The notes beneath the pieces are model-generated. The model was not told the DNA's origin, did no database searches, and saw nothing but the letters and a program-made list of their open reading frames with translations. This document shows, piece after piece, positions 24,925-39,798 of a DNA stretch of 64,000 nucleotides. Source of the DNA: Halisarca cf. caerulea (lineage: Eukaryota; Porifera; Demospongiae; Chondrillida; Halisarcidae); NCBI GenBank assembly GCA_963170055.1, contig CAUJGJ010000287.1:525650-589649 (forward strand). Reading direction: 5' to 3'. Position 1 is the first letter of the stretch; every line of letters starts with the position of its first letter. Position numbers and translations under genes: made by a program.

Positions 24925-27900
24925 AATGAAAGTTACTTTCTTCACATTTTAAGAAATTTGCAACTTTGGCAATTTTATTCTTATGATAAAATTAAAATTT
25001 CCAGCGTTAACATTTTCAAGAGACTTTAGAATAGTTGTTTAAGCTGAAATTTGCATTGAATGAAAGTTACTTTCTTCACATTTTAAGAAATTTGCAACTT
25101 TGGCAATTTTATTCTTATGATAAAATTAAAATTACCAGCGTTAACATTTTCAAGAGACTTTGGAATAGTTGTTTAAGCTGAAATTTGCATTAAATGAAAG
25201 TTACTTTCTTCACATTTTAAGAAATTTGCAACTTTGGCAATTTTATTCTTATGATAAAATTAAAATTACCAGCGTTAACATTTTCAAGAGACTTTGGAAT
25301 AGTTGTTTAAGCTGAAATTTGCATTAAATGAAAGTTACTTTCTTCACATTTTAAGAAATTTGCAACTTTGGCAATTTTATTCTTATGATAAAATTAAAAT
25401 TACCACCGTTAACATTTTTAAGAGACTTTGGAATAGTTGTTTAAGCTGAAATTTGCATTAAATGAAAGTTACTTTGTTCACATTTTAAGAAATTTGCAAC
25501 TTTGGCAATTTTATTCTTATGATAAAATTAAAATTACCACCGTTAACATTTTTAAGAGACTTTGGAATAGTTGTTTAAGCTGAAATTTGCATTAAATGAA
25601 AGTTACTTTGTTCACATTTTAAGAAATTTGCAACTTTGGCAATTTTATTCTTATGATAAAATTAAAATTACCACCGTTAACATTTTTAAGAGACTTTGGA
25701 ATAGTTGTTTAAGCTGAAATTTGCATTAAATGAAAGTTACTTTCTTCACATTTTAAGAAATTTGCAACTTTGGCAATTTTATTCTTATGATAAAATTAAA
25801 ATTACCACCGTTAACATTTTTAAGAGACTTTGGAATAGTTGTTTAAGCTGAAATTTGCATTAAATGAAAGTTACTTTGTTCACATTTTAAGAAATTTGCA
25901 ACTTTGGCAATTTTATTCTTATGATAAAATTAAAATTACCACCGTTAACATTTTTAAGAGACTTTGGAATAGTTGTTTAAGCTGAAATTTGCATTAAATG
26001 AAAGTTACTTTCTTCACATTTTAAGAAATTTGCAACTTTGGCAATTTTATTCTTATGATAAAATTAAAATTACCACCGTTAACATTTTGAAGAGACTTTG
26101 GAATAGTTGTTTAAGCTGAAATTTGCATTAAATGAAAGTTACTTTCTTCACATTTTAAGAAATTTGCAACTTTGGCAATTTTATTCTTATGATAAAATTA
26201 AAATTACCACCGTTAACATTTTCAAGAGACTTTGGAATAGTTGTTTAAGCTGAAATTTGCATTAAATGAAAGTTACTTTGTTCACATTTTAAGAAATTTG
26301 CAACTTTGGCAATTTTATTCTTATGATAAAATTAAAATTACCACCGTTAACATTTTGAAGAGACTTTGGAATAGTTGTTTAAGCTGAAATTTGCATTAAA
26401 TGAAAGTTACTTTCTTCACATTTTAAGAAATTTGCAACTTTGGCAATTTTATTCTTATCATAAAATTAAAATTACCACCGTTAACATTTTTAAGAGACTT
26501 TGGAATAGTTGTTTAAGCTGAAATTTGCATTAAATGAAAGTTACTTTCTTCACATTTTAAGAAATTTGCAACTTTGGCAATTTTATTCTTATCATAAAAT
26601 TAAAATTACCACCGTGAACATTTTTAAGAGACTTTGGAATAGTTGTTTAAGCTGAAATTTGCATTAAATGAAAGTTACTTTGTTCACATTTTAAGAAATT
26701 TGCAACTTTGGCAATTTTATTCTTATCATAAAATTAAAATTACCACCGTTAACATTTTTAAGAGACTTTGGAATAGTTGTTTAAGCTGAAATTTGCATTA
26801 AATGAAAGTTACTTTCTTCACATTTTAAGAAATTTGCAACTTTGGCAATTTTATTCTTATGATAAAATTAAAATTACCACCGTTAACATTTTGAAGAGAC
26901 TTTGGAATAGTTGTTTAAGCTGAAATTTGCATTAAATGAAAGTTACTTTCTTCACATTTTAAGAAATTTGCAACTTTGGCAATTTTATTCTTATGATAAA
27001 ATTAAAATTACCACCGTTAACATTTTTAAGAGACTTTGGAATAGTTGTTTAAGCTGAAATTTGCATTAAATGAAAGTTACTTTGTTCACATTTTAAGAAA
27101 TTTGCAACTTTGGCAATTTTATTCTTATGATAAAATTAAAATTTCCACCGTTAACATTTTCAAGAGACTTTGGAATAGTTGTTTAAGCTGAAATTTGCAT
27201 TAAATGAAAGTTACTTTCTTCACATTTTAAGAAATTTGCAACTTTGGCAATTTTATTCTTATGATAAAATTAAAATTACCACCGTTAACATTTTGAAGAG
27301 ACTTTGGAATAGTTGTTTAAGCTGAAATTTGCATTAAATGAAAGTTACTTTCTTCACATTTTAAGAAATTTGCAACTTTGGCAATTTTATTCTTATGATA
27401 AAATTAAAATTACCACCGTTAACATTTTCAAGAGACTTTGGAATAGTTGTTTAAGCTGAAATTTGCATTAAATGAAAGTTACTTTGTTCACATTTTAAGA
27501 AATTTGCAACTTTGGCAATTTTATTCTTATCATAAAATTAAAATTTCCACCGTTAACATTTTTAAGAGACTTTGGAATAGTTGTTTAAGCTGAAATTTGC
27601 ATTAAATGAAAGTTACTTTCTTCACATTTTAAGAAATTTGCAACTTTGGCAATTTTATTCTTATGATAAAATTAAAATTACCAGCGTTAACATTTTCAAG
27701 AGACTTTGGAATAGTTGTTTAAGCTGAAATTTGCATTAAATGAAAGTTACTTTCTTCACATTTTAAGAAATTTGCAACTTTGGCAATTTTATTCTTATGA
27801 TAAAATTAAAATTACCACCGTTAACATTTTTAAGAGACTTTGGAATAGTTGTTTAAGCTGAAATTTGCATTAAATGAAAGTTACTTTGTTCACATTTTAA

Positions 27901-29078
27901 GAAATTTGCAACTTTGGCAATTTTATTCTTATGATAAAATTAAAATTACCACCGTTAACATTTTTAAGAGACTTTGGAATAGTTGTTTAAGCTGAAATTT
28001 GCATTAAATGAAAGTTACTTTGTTCACATTTTAAGAAATTTGCAACTTTGGCAATTTTATTCTTATCATAAAATTAAAATTACCACCGTTAACATTTTTA
28101 AGAGACTTTGGAATAGTTGTTTAAGCTGAAATTTGCATTAAATGAAAGTTACTTTGTTCACATTTTAAGAAATTTGCAACTTTGGCAATTTTATTCTTAT
28201 GATAAAATTAAAATTACCACCGTTAACATTTTCAAGAGACTTTGGAATAGTTGTTTAAGCTGAAATTTGCATTAAATGAAAGTTACTTTCTTCAATTTTT
28301 AAGAAATTTGCAACTTTGGCAATTTTATTCTTATGATAAAATTAAAATTACCAGCGTTAACATTTTGAAGAGACTTTGGAATAGTTGTTTAAGCTGAAAT
28401 TTGCATTAAATGAAAGTTACTTTCTTCACATTTTAAGAAATTTGCAACTTTGGCAACTTTATTCTTATGATAAAATTAAAATTACCACCGTTAACATTTT
28501 TAAGAGACTTTGGAATAGTTGTTTAAGCTGAAATTTGCATTAAATGAAAGTTACTTTCTTCACATTTTAAGAAATTTGCAACTTTGGCAATTTTATTCTT
28601 ATGATAAAATTAAAATTACCACCGTTAACATTTTTAAGAGACTTTGGAATAGTTGTTTAAGCTGAAATTTGCATTAAATGAAAGTTACTTTGTTCACATT
28701 TTAAGAAATTTGCAACTTTGGCAATTTTATTCTTATGATAAAATTAAAATTACCACCGTTAACATTTTTAAGAGACTTTGGAATAGTTGTTTAAGCTGAA
28801 ATTTTCATTAAATGAAAGTTACTTTCTTCACATTTTAAGAAATTTGCAACTTTGGCAATTTTATTCTTATGATAAAATTAAAATTACCAGCGTTAACATT
28901 TTCAAGAGACTTTGGAATAGTTGTTTAAGCTGAAATTTGCATTAAATGAAAGTTACTTTCTTCACATTTTAAGAAATTTGCAACTTTGGCAATTTTATTC
29001 TTATGATAAAATTAAAATTACCAGCGTTAACATTTTCAAGAGACTTTGGAATAGTTGTTTAAGCTGAAATTTGCATTA
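24925..29078. repeat. Mixed domain, monomers 186-216
   Basis: No long exact HOR is evident. Monomer 186 combines T76-like 'aaatttcc' with G80 and a private 'actttagaa' near 25028, and is followed by a G134 start. T76 occurs again at 27143 and 27544. A 'gtgaac' change lies near 26615. The 'tcaattttt' marker seen in the 18-mer appears again at 28295, preceded by GGCC as there, and recurs at 29768 and 31108. Private changes 'caactttatt' (near 28457) and 'attttcatt' (near 28804) tag single monomers. Confidence 0.8.
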
Positions 29079-30418
29079 AATGAAAGTTACTTTCTTCACA
29101 TTTTAAGAAATTTGCAACTTTGGCAATTTTATTCTTATGATAAAATTAAAATTACCACCGTTAACATTTTGAAGAGACTTTGGAATAGTTGTTTAAGCTG
29201 AAATTTGCATTAAATGAAAGTTACTTTCTTCACATTTTAAGAAATTTGCAACTTTGGCAATTTTATTCTTATGATAAAATTAAAATTACCACCGTTAACA
29301 TTTTTAAGAGACTTTGGAATAGTTGTTTAAGCTGAAATTTGCATTAAATGAAAGTTACTTTGTTCACATTTTAAGAAATTTGCAACTTTGGCAATTTTAT
29401 TCTTATGATAAAATTAAAATTACCAGCGTTAACATTTTCAAGAGACTTTGGAATAGTTGTTTAAGCTGAAATTTGCATTAAATGAAAGTTACTTTCTTCA
29501 CATTTTAAGAAATTTGCAACTTTGGCAATTTTATTCTTATGATAAAATTAAAATTACCACCGTTAACATTTTTAAGAGACTTTGGAATAGTTGTTTAAGC
29601 TGAAATTTGCATTAAATGAAAGTTACTTTGTTCACATTTTAAGAAATTTGCAACTTTGGCAATTTTATTCTTATGATAAAATTAAAATTACCACCGTTAA
29701 CATTTTCAAGAGACTTTGGAATAGTTGTTTAAGCTGAAATTTGCATTAAATGAAAGTTACTTTCTTCAATTTTTAAGAAATTTGCAACTTTGGCAATTTT
29801 ATTCTTATGATAAAATTAAAATTACCAGCGTTAACATTTTGAAGAGACTTTGGAATAGTTGTTTAAGCTGAAATTTGCATTAAATGAAAGTTACTTTCTT
29901 CACATTTTAAGAAATTTGCAACTTTGGCAATTTAATTCTTATGATAAAATTAAAATTACCACCGTTAACATTTTCAAGAGACTTTGGAATAGTTGTTTAA
30001 GCTGAAATTTGCACTAAATGAAAGTTACTTTGTTCACATTTTAAGAAATTTGCAACTTTGGCAATTTTATTCTTATGATAAAATTAAAATTACCACCGTT
30101 AACATTTTTAAGAGACTTTGGAATAGTTGTTTAAGCTGAAATTTGCATTAAATGAAAGTTACATTCTTCACATTTTAAGAAATTTGCAACTTTGGCAATT
30201 TTATTCTTATGATAAAAATAAAATTACCAGCGTTAACATTTTCAAGAGACTTTGGAATAGTTGTTTAAGCTGAAATTTGCATTAAATGAAAGTTACTTTC
30301 TTCACATTTTAAGAAATTTGCAACTTTGGCAATTTTATTCTTATGATAAAATTAAAATTACCAGCGTTAACATTTTCAAGAGACTTTGGAATAGTTGTTT
30401 AAGCTGAAATTTGCATTA
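29079..30418. repeat. 10-monomer higher-order repeat, copy 1 (second 10-mer family, 1340 bp)
   Basis: Monomers 217-226 are repeated by 227-236. Shared rare markers are 'tcaattttt', 'atttaattctt' (29931 and 31271, 1340 bp apart), 'gcactaaatg', and a monomer with both A13 and 'gataaaaataaaatt'. This copy holds the first A13 monomer in the window (30155), a variant that dominates further right. The copies differ at position 80 of the third monomer (G then C). Confidence 0.92.
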
Positions 30419-31758
30419 AATGAAAGTTACTTTCTTCACATTTTAAGAAATTTGCAACTTTGGCAATTTTATTCTTATGATAAAATTAAAATTACCACCG
30501 TTAACATTTTGAAGAGACTTTGGAATAGTTGTTTAAGCTGAAATTTGCATTAAATGAAAGTTACTTTCTTCACATTTTAAGAAATTTGCAACTTTGGCAA
30601 TTTTATTCTTATGATAAAATTAAAATTACCACCGTTAACATTTTTAAGAGACTTTGGAATAGTTGTTTAAGCTGAAATTTGCATTAAATGAAAGTTACTT
30701 TGTTCACATTTTAAGAAATTTGCAACTTTGGCAATTTTATTCTTATGATAAAATTAAAATTACCACCGTTAACATTTTCAAGAGACTTTGGAATAGTTGT
30801 TTAAGCTGAAATTTGCATTAAATGAAAGTTACTTTCTTCACATTTTAAGAAATTTGCAACTTTGGCAATTTTATTCTTATGATAAAATTAAAATTACCAC
30901 CGTTAACATTTTTAAGAGACTTTGGAATAGTTGTTTAAGCTGAAATTTGCATTAAATGAAAGTTACTTTGTTCACATTTTAAGAAATTTGCAACTTTGGC
31001 AATTTTATTCTTATGATAAAATTAAAATTACCACCGTTAACATTTTCAAGAGACTTTGGAATAGTTGTTTAAGCTGAAATTTGCATTAAATGAAAGTTAC
31101 TTTCTTCAATTTTTAAGAAATTTGCAACTTTGGCAATTTTATTCTTATGATAAAATTAAAATTACCAGCGTTAACATTTTGAAGAGACTTTGGAATAGTT
31201 GTTTAAGCTGAAATTTGCATTAAATGAAAGTTACTTTCTTCACATTTTAAGAAATTTGCAACTTTGGCAATTTAATTCTTATGATAAAATTAAAATTACC
31301 ACCGTTAACATTTTCAAGAGACTTTGGAATAGTTGTTTAAGCTGAAATTTGCACTAAATGAAAGTTACTTTGTTCACATTTTAAGAAATTTGCAACTTTG
31401 GCAATTTTATTCTTATGATAAAATTAAAATTACCACCGTTAACATTTTTAAGAGACTTTGGAATAGTTGTTTAAGCTGAAATTTGCATTAAATGAAAGTT
31501 ACATTCTTCACATTTTAAGAAATTTGCAACTTTGGCAATTTTATTCTTATGATAAAAATAAAATTACCAGCGTTAACATTTTCAAGAGACTTTGGAATAG
31601 TTGTTTAAGCTGAAATTTGCATTAAATGAAAGTTACTTTCTTCACATTTTAAGAAATTTGCAACTTTGGCAATTTTATTCTTATGATAAAATTAAAATTA
31701 CCAGCGTTAACATTTTCAAGAGACTTTGGAATAGTTGTTTAAGCTGAAATTTGCATTA
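30419..31758. repeat. 10-monomer higher-order repeat, copy 2 (second 10-mer family, 1340 bp)
   Basis: Repeats 29079-30418 with all rare markers conserved. The monomer that follows (31759, CGGC) no longer matches the first monomer of the copy (CGCG), which ends the HOR. Confidence 0.92.
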
Positions 31759-34170
31759 AATGAAAGTTACTTTCTTCACATTTTAAGAAATTTGCAACTT
31801 TGGCAATTTTATTCTTATGATAAAATTAAAATTACCAGCGTTAACATTTTCAAGAGACTTTGGAATAGTTGTTTAAGCTGAAATTTGCATTAAATGAAAG
31901 TTACTTTCTTCACATTTTAAGAAATTTGCAACTTTGGCAATTTTATTCTTATGATAAAATTAAAATTACCAGCGTTAACATTTTCAAGAGACTTTGGAAT
32001 AGTTGTTTAAGCTGAAATTTGCATTAAATGAAAGTTACTTTCTTCACATTTTAAGAAATTTGCAACTTTGGCAATTTTATTCTTATGATAAAATTAAAAT
32101 TACCACCGTTAACATTTTCAAGAGACTTTGGAATAGTTGTTTAAGCTGAAATTTGCATTAAATGAAAGTTACTTTCTTCACATTTTAAGAAATTTGCAAC
32201 TTTGGCAATTTTATTCTTATGATAAAATTAAAATTACCACCGTTAACATTTTCAAGAGACTTTGGAATAGTTGTTTAAGCTGAAATTTGCATTAAATGAA
32301 AGTTACTTTCTTCACATTTTAAGAAATTTGCAACTTTGGCAATTTTATTCTTATGATAAAATTAAAATTACCACCGTTAACATTTTCAAGAGACTTTGGA
32401 ATAGTTGTTTAAGCTGAAATTTGCATTAAATGAAAGTTACTTTCTTCACATTTTAAGAAATTTGCAACTTTGGCAATTTTATTCTTATGATAAAATTAAA
32501 ATTACCACCGTTAACATTTTTAAGAGACTTTGGAATAGTTGTTTAAGCTGAAATTTGCATTAAATGAAAGTTACTTTGTTCACATTTTAAGAAATTTGCA
32601 ACTTTGGCAATTTTATTCTTATGATAAAATTAAAATTACCAGCGTTAACATTTTCAAGAGACTTTGGAATAGTTGTTTAAGCTGAAATTTGCATTAAATG
32701 AAAGTTACTTTCTTCACATTTTAAGAAATTTGCAACTTTGGCAATTTTATTCTTATGATAAAATTAAAATTACCACCGTTAACATTTTCAAGAGACTTTG
32801 GAATAGTTGTTTAAGCTGAAATTTGCATTAAATGAAAGTTACTTTCTTCACATTTTAAGAAATTTGCAACTTTGGCAATTTTATTCTTATGATAAAATTA
32901 AAATTACCACCGTTAACATTTTCAAGAGACTTTGGAATAGTTGTTTAAGCTGAAATTTGCATTAAATGAAAGTTACTTTCTTCACATTTTAAGAAATTTG
33001 CAACTTTGGCAATTTTATTCTTATGATAAAATTAAAATTACCACCGTTAACATTTTTAAGAGACTTTGGAATAGTTGTTTAAGCTGAAATTTGCATTAAA
33101 TGAAAGTTACTTTGTTCACATTTTAAGAAATTTGCAACTTTGGCAATTTTATTCTTATCATAAAATTTAATTTACCACCGTTAACATTTTTAAGAGACTT
33201 TGGAATAGTTGTTTAAGCTGAAATTTGCATTGAATGAAAGTTACTTTCTTCACATTTTAAGAAATTTGCAACTTTGGCAATTTTATTCTTATGATAAAAT
33301 TAAAATTACCACCGTTAACATTTTGAAGAGACTTTGGAATAGTTGTTTAAGCTGAAATTTGCATTAAATGAAAGTTACTTTCTTCACATTTTAAGAAATT
33401 TGCAACTTTGGCAATTTTATTCTTATGATAAAATTAAAATTACCAGCGTTAACATTTTCAAGAGACTTTGGAATAGTTGTTTAAGCTGAAATTTGCATTA
33501 AATGAAAGTTACATTCTTCACATTTTAAGAAATTTGCAACTTTGGCAATTTTATTCTTATGATAAAATTAAAATTACCAGCGTTAACATTTTCAAGAGAC
33601 TTTGGAATAGTTGTTTAAGCTGAAATTTGCATTAAATGAAAGTTACATTCTTCACATTTTAAGAAATTTGCAACTTTGGCAATTTTATTCTTATGATAAA
33701 ATTAAAATTACCACCGTTAACATTTTGAAGAGACTTTGGAATAGTTGTTTAAGCTGAAATTTGCATTAAATGAAAGTTACTTTCTTCACATTTTAAGAAA
33801 TTTGCAACTTTGGCAATTTTATTCTTATGATAAAATTAAAATTACCAGCGTTAACATTTTGAAGAGACTTTGGAATAGTTGTTTAAGCTGAAATTTGCAT
33901 TAAATGAAAGTTACTTTCTTCACATTTTAAGAAATTTGCAACTTTGGCAATTTTATTCTTATGATAAAATTAAAATTACCACCGTTAACATTTTGAAGAG
34001 ACTTTGGAATAGTTGTTTAAGCTGAAATTTGCATTAAATGAAAGTTACTTTCTTCACATTTTAAGAAATTTGCAACTTTGGCAATTTTATTCTTATGATA
34101 AAATTAAAATTACCAGCGTTAACATTTTGAAGAGACTTTGGAATAGTTGTTTAAGCTGAAATTTGCATTA
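31759..34170. repeat. Monomers 237-254, first appearance of the FL variant
   Basis: The left part is a run of CGGC and CGCC monomers. The run CGCC, CGCC, CGCT then G16-C61-FL (33099) introduces 'atttaattt', three t changes around positions 68-73, always with G134 or A134 at its end. It is followed by CGCG, CGGC, two A13 monomers and alternating CGGG/CGCG. The order FL, CGCG, CGGC, A13, A13 becomes the core of the 7-mers further right. Confidence 0.85.
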
Positions 34171-36448
34171 AATGAAAGTTACTTTCTTCACATTTTAAGA
34201 AATTTGCAACTTTGGCAATTTTATTCTTATGATAAAATTAAAATTACCAGCGTTAACATTTTTAAGAGACTTTGGAATAGTTGTTTAAGCTGAAATTTGC
34301 ATTAAATGAAAGTTACTTTGTTCACATTTTAAGAAATTTGCAACTTTGGCAATTTTATTCTTATCATAAAATTTAATTTACCACCGTTAACATTTTTAAG
34401 AGACTTTGGAATAGTTGTTTAAGCTGAAATTTGCATTGAATGAAAGTTACTTTCTTCACATTTTAAGAAATTTGCAACTTTGGCAATTTTATTCTTATGA
34501 TAAAATTAAAATTACCAGCGTTAACATTTTGAAGAGACTTTGGAATAGTTGTTTAAGCTGAAATTTGCATTAAATGAAAGTTACTTTGTTCACATTTTAA
34601 GAAATTTGCAACTTTGGCAATTTTATTCTTATCATAAAATTTAATTTACCACCGTTAACATTTTTAAGAGACTTTGGAATAGTTGTTTAAGCTGAAATTT
34701 GCATTGAATGAAAGTTACTTTCTTCACATTTTAAGAAATTTGCAACTTTGGCAATTTTATTCTTATGATAAAATTAAAATTACCACCGTTAACATTTTGA
34801 AGAGACTTTGGAATAGTTGTTTAAGCTGAAATTTGCATTAAATGAAAGTTACTTTCTTCACATTTTAAGAAATTTGCAACTTTGGCAATTTTATTCTTAT
34901 GATAAAATTAAAATTACCAGCGTTAACATTTTCAAGAGACTTTGGAATAGTTGTTTAAGCTGAAATTTGCATTAAATGAAAGTTACATTCTTCACATTTT
35001 AAGAAATTTGCAACTTTGGCAATTTTATTCTTATGATAAAATTAAAATTACCAGCGTTAACATTTTCAAGAGACTTTGGAATAGTTGTTTAAGCTGAAAT
35101 TTGCATTAAATGAAAGTTACATTCTTCACATTTTAAGAAATTTGCAACTTTGGCAATTTTATTCTTATGATAAAATTAAAATTACCACCGTTAACATTTT
35201 GAAGAGACTTTGGAATAGTTGTTTAAGCTGAAATTTGCATTAAATGAAAGTTACTTTCTTCACATTTTAAGAAATTTGCAACTTTGGCAATTTTATTCTT
35301 ATGATAAAATTAAAATTACCAGCGTTAACATTTTCAAGAGACTTTGGAATAGTTGTTTAAGCTGAAATTTGCATTAAATGAAAGTTACTTTCTTCACATT
35401 TTAAGAAATTTGCAACTTTGGCAATTTTATTATTATGATAAAATTAAAATTACCACCGTTAACATTTTTAAGAGACTTTGGAATAGTTGTTTAAGCTGAA
35501 ATTTGCATTAAATGAAAGTTACTTTGTTCACATTTTAAGAAATTTGCAACTTTGGCAATTTTATTCTTATCATAAAATTTAATTTACCACCGTTAACATT
35601 TTTAAGAGACTTTGGAATAGTTGTTTAAGCTGAAATTTGCATTGAATGAAAGTTACTTTCTTCACATTTTAAGAAATTTGCAACTTTGGCAATTTTATTC
35701 TTATGATAAAATTAAAATTACCAGCGTTAACATTTTGAAGAGACTTTGGAATAGTTGTTTAAGCTGAAATTTGCATTAAATGAAAGTTACTTTCTTCACA
35801 TTTTAAGAAATTTGCAACTTTGGCAATTTTATTCTTATGATAAAATTAAAATTACCAGCGTTAACATTTTCAAGAGACTTTGGAATAGTTGTTTAAGCTG
35901 AAATTTGCATTAAATGAAAGTTACTTTCTTCACATTTTAAGAAATTTGCAACTTTGGCAATTTTATTCTTATGATAAAATTAAAATTACCAGCGTTAACA
36001 TTTTCAAGAGACTTTGGAATAGTTGTTTAAGCTGAAATTTGCATTAAATGAAAGTTACTTTCTTCACATTTTAAGAAATTTGCAACTTTGGCAATTTTAT
36101 TCTTATGATAAAATTAAAATTACCACCGTTAACATTTTCAAGAGACTTTGGAATAGTTGTTTAAGCTGAAATTTGCATTAAATGAAAGTTACTTTCTTCA
36201 CATTTTAAGAAATTTGCAACTTTGGAAATTTTATTCTTATGATAAAATTAAAATTACCAGCGTTAACATTTTCAAGAGACTTTGGAATAGTTGTTTAAGC
36301 TGAAATTTGCATTAAATGAAAGTTACATTCTTCACATTTTAAGAAATTTGCAACTTTGGCAATTTTATTCTTATGATAAAATTAAAATTACCACCGTTAA
36401 CATTTTGAAGAGACTTTGGAATAGTTTTTTAAGCTGAAATTTGCATTA
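34171..36448. repeat. 17-monomer block repeated 41 monomers downstream, copy 1
   Basis: Monomers 255-271 match 296-312 in order, 5494 bp apart. Shared rare markers are 'attattat' (35432 and 40926), 'tttggaaatt' (36226 and 41720), and an A13+T113 monomer at the end. FL monomers start at 34305, 34573 and 35511. The continuation after the block (monomers 272-277, with 'attctcatg' at 36640) reappears 48 monomers downstream, because a 7-mer was inserted in the second copy. Confidence 0.92.
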
Positions 36449-37922
36449 AATGAAAGTTACTTTCTTCACATTTTAAGAAATTTGCAACTTTGGCAATTTT
36501 ATTCTTATGATAAAATTAAAATTACCAGCGTTAACATTTTGAAGAGACTTTGGAATAGTTGTTTAAGCTGAAATTTGCATTAAATGAAAGTTACTTTCTT
36601 CACATTTTAAGAAATTTGCAACTTTGGCAATTTTATTCTCATGATAAAATTAAAATTACCACCGTTAACATTTTTAAGAGACTTTGGAATAGTTGTTTAA
36701 GCTGAAATTTGCATTAAATGAAAGTTACTTTCTTCACATTTTAAGAAATTTGCAACTTTGGCAATTTTATTCTTATGATAAAATTAAAATTACCAGCGTT
36801 AACATTTTCAAGAGACTTTGGAATAGTTGTTTAAGCTGAAATTTGCATTAAATGAAAGTTACTTTCTTCACATTTTAAGAAATTTGCAACTTTGGCAATT
36901 TTATTCTTATGATAAAATTAAAATTACCACCGTTAACATTTTGAAGAGACTTTGGAATAGTTTTTTAAGCTGAAATTTGCATTAAATGAAAGTTACTTTC
37001 TTCACATTTTAAGAAATTTGCAACTTTGGCAATTTTATTCTTATGATAAAATTAAAATTACCAGCGTTAACATTTTCAAGAGACTTTGGAATAGTTGTTT
37101 AAGCTGAAATTTGCATTAAATGAAAGTTACTTTCTTCACATTTTAAGAAATTTGCAACTTTGGCAATTTTATTCTTATGATAAAATTAAAATTACCAGCG
37201 TTAACATTTTCAAGAGACTTTGGAATAGTTGTTTAAGCTGAAATTTGCATTAAATGAAAGTTACTTTCTTCACATTTTAAGAAATTTGCAACTTTGGCAA
37301 TTTTATTCTTATGATAAAATTAAAATTACCAGCGTTAACATTTTCAAGAGACTTTGGAATAGTTGTTTAAGCTGAAATTTGCATTAAATGAAAGTTACTT
37401 TCTTCACATTTTAAGAAATTTGCAACTTTGGCAATTTTATTCTTATGATAAAATTAAAATTACCACCGTTAACATTTTCAAGAGACTTTGGAATAGTTGT
37501 TTAAGCTGAAATTTGCATTAAATGAAAGTTACTTTCTTCACATTTTAAGAAATTTGCAACTTTGGCAATTTTATTCTTATGATAAAATTAAAATTACCAC
37601 CGTTAACATTTTCAAGAGACTTTGGAATAGTTGTTTAAGCTGAAATTTGCATTAAATGAAAGTTACTTTCTTCACATTTTAAGAAATTTGCAACTTTGGC
37701 AATTTTATTCTTATGATAAAATTAAAATTACCACCGTTAACATTTTCAAGAGACTTTGGAATAGTTGTTTAAGCTGAAATTTGCATTAAATGAAAGTTAC
37801 TTTCTTCACATTTTAAGAAATTTGCAACTTTGGCAATTTTATTCTTATGATAAAATTAAAATTACCACCGTTAACATTTTTAAGAGACTTTGGAATAGTT
37901 GTTTAAGCTGAAATTTGCATTA
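36449..37922. repeat. Monomers 272-282
   Basis: CGGG, CGCT with 'attctcatg' (36640), CGGC, CGCG+T113, then three CGGC, three CGCC and one CGCT. Monomers 272-277 match 320-325 (42881 onward) in position-80, 93 and T113 states and in the 'attctcatg' marker (43072, 6432 bp away). The CGGC, CGCC run followed by CGCT and FL resembles monomers 236-247. Confidence 0.85.
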
Positions 37923-39798
37923 AATGAAAGTTACTTTGTTCACATTTTAAGAAATTTGCAACTTTGGCAATTTTATTCTTATCATAAAATTTAATTTACC
38001 ACCGTTAACATTTTTAAGAGACTTTGGAATAGTTGTTTAAGCTGAAATTTGCATTGAATGAAAGTTACTTTCTTCACATTTTAAGAAATTTGCAACTTTG
38101 GCAATTTTATTCTTATGATAAAATTAAAATTACCACCGTTAACATTTTGAAGAGACTTTGGAATAGTTGTTTAAGCTGAAATTTGCATTAAATGAAAGTT
38201 ACTTTCTTCACATTTTAAGAAATTTGCAACTTTGGCAATTTTATTCTTATGATAAAATTAAAATTACCAGCGTTAACATTTTCAAGAGACTTTGGAATAG
38301 TTGTTTAAGCTGAAATTTGCATTAAATGAAAGTTACATTCTTCACATTTTAAGAAATTTGCAACTTTGGCAATTTTATTCTTATGATAAAATTAAAATTA
38401 CCAGCGTTAACATTTTCAAGAGACTTTGGAATAGTTGTTTAAGCTGAAATTTGCATTAAATGAAAGTTACATTCTTCACATTTTAAGAAATTTGCAACTT
38501 TGGCAATTTTATTCTTATGATAAAATTAAAATTACCACCGTTAACATTTTGAAGAGACTTTGGAATAGTTGTTTAAGCTGAAATTTGCATTAAATGAAAG
38601 TTACTTTCTTCACATTTTAAGAAATTTGCAACTTTGGCAATTTTATTCTTATGATAAAATTAAAATTACCAGCGTTAACATTTTGAAGAGACTTTGGAAT
38701 AGTTGTTTAAGCTGAAATTTGCATTAAATGAAAGTTACTTTCTTCACATTTTAAGAAATTTGCAACTTTGGCAATTTTATTCTTATGATAAAATTAAAAT
38801 TACCAGCGTTAACATTTTTAAGAGACTTTGGAATAGTTGTTTAAGCTGAAATTTGCATTAAATGAAAGTTACTTTGTTCACATTTTAAGAAATTTGCAAC
38901 TTTGGCAATTTTATTCTTATCATAAAATTTAATTTACCACCGTTAACATTTTTAAGAGACTTTGGAATAGTTGTTTAAGCTGAAATTTGCATTGAATGAA
39001 AGTTACTTTCTTCACATTTTAAGAAATTTGCAACTTTGGCAATTTTATTCTTATGATAAAATTAAAATTACCACCGTTAACATTTTGAAGAGACTTTGGA
39101 ATAGTTGTTTAAGCTGAAATTTGCATTAAATGAAAGTTACTTTCTTCACATTTTAAGAAATTTGCAACTTTGGCAATTTTATTCTTATGATAAAATTAAA
39201 ATTACCAGCGTTAACATTTTCAAGAGACTTTGGAATAGTTGTTTAAGCTGAAATTTGCATTAAATGAAAGTTACATTCTTCACATTTTAAGAAATTTGCA
39301 ACTTTGGCAATTTTATTCTTATGATAAAATTAAAATTACCAGCGTTAACATTTTCAAGAGACTTTGGAATAGTTGTTTAAGCTGAAATTTGCATTAAATG
39401 AAAGTTACATTCTTCACATTTTAAGAAATTTGCAACTTTGGCAATTTTATTCTTATGATAAAATTAAAATTACCACCGTTAACATTTTGAAGAGACTTTG
39501 GAATAGTTGTTTAAGCTGAAATTTGCATTAAATGAAAGTTACTTTCTTCACATTTTAAGAAATTTGCAACTTTGGCAATTTTATTCTTATGATAAAATTA
39601 AAATTACCAGCGTTAACATTTTGAAGAGACTTTGGAATAGTTGTTTAAGCTGAAATTTGCATTAAATGAAAGTTACTTTCTTCACATTTTAAGAAATTTG
39701 CAACTTTGGCAATTTTATTCTTATGATAAAATTAAAATTACCAGCGTTAACATTTTTAAGAGACTTTGGAATAGTTGTTTAAGCTGAAATTTGCATTA
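37923..39798. repeat. 7-monomer higher-order repeat, two tandem copies (938 bp each)
   Basis: Copies are 37923-38860 and 38861-39798. Order is G16-C61-FL+G134, CGCG, CGGC, A13-CGGC, A13-CGCG, CGGG, CGGT, identical in both. The next FL monomer at 39799 begins the continuation of the 41-monomer-offset block. Confidence 0.92.
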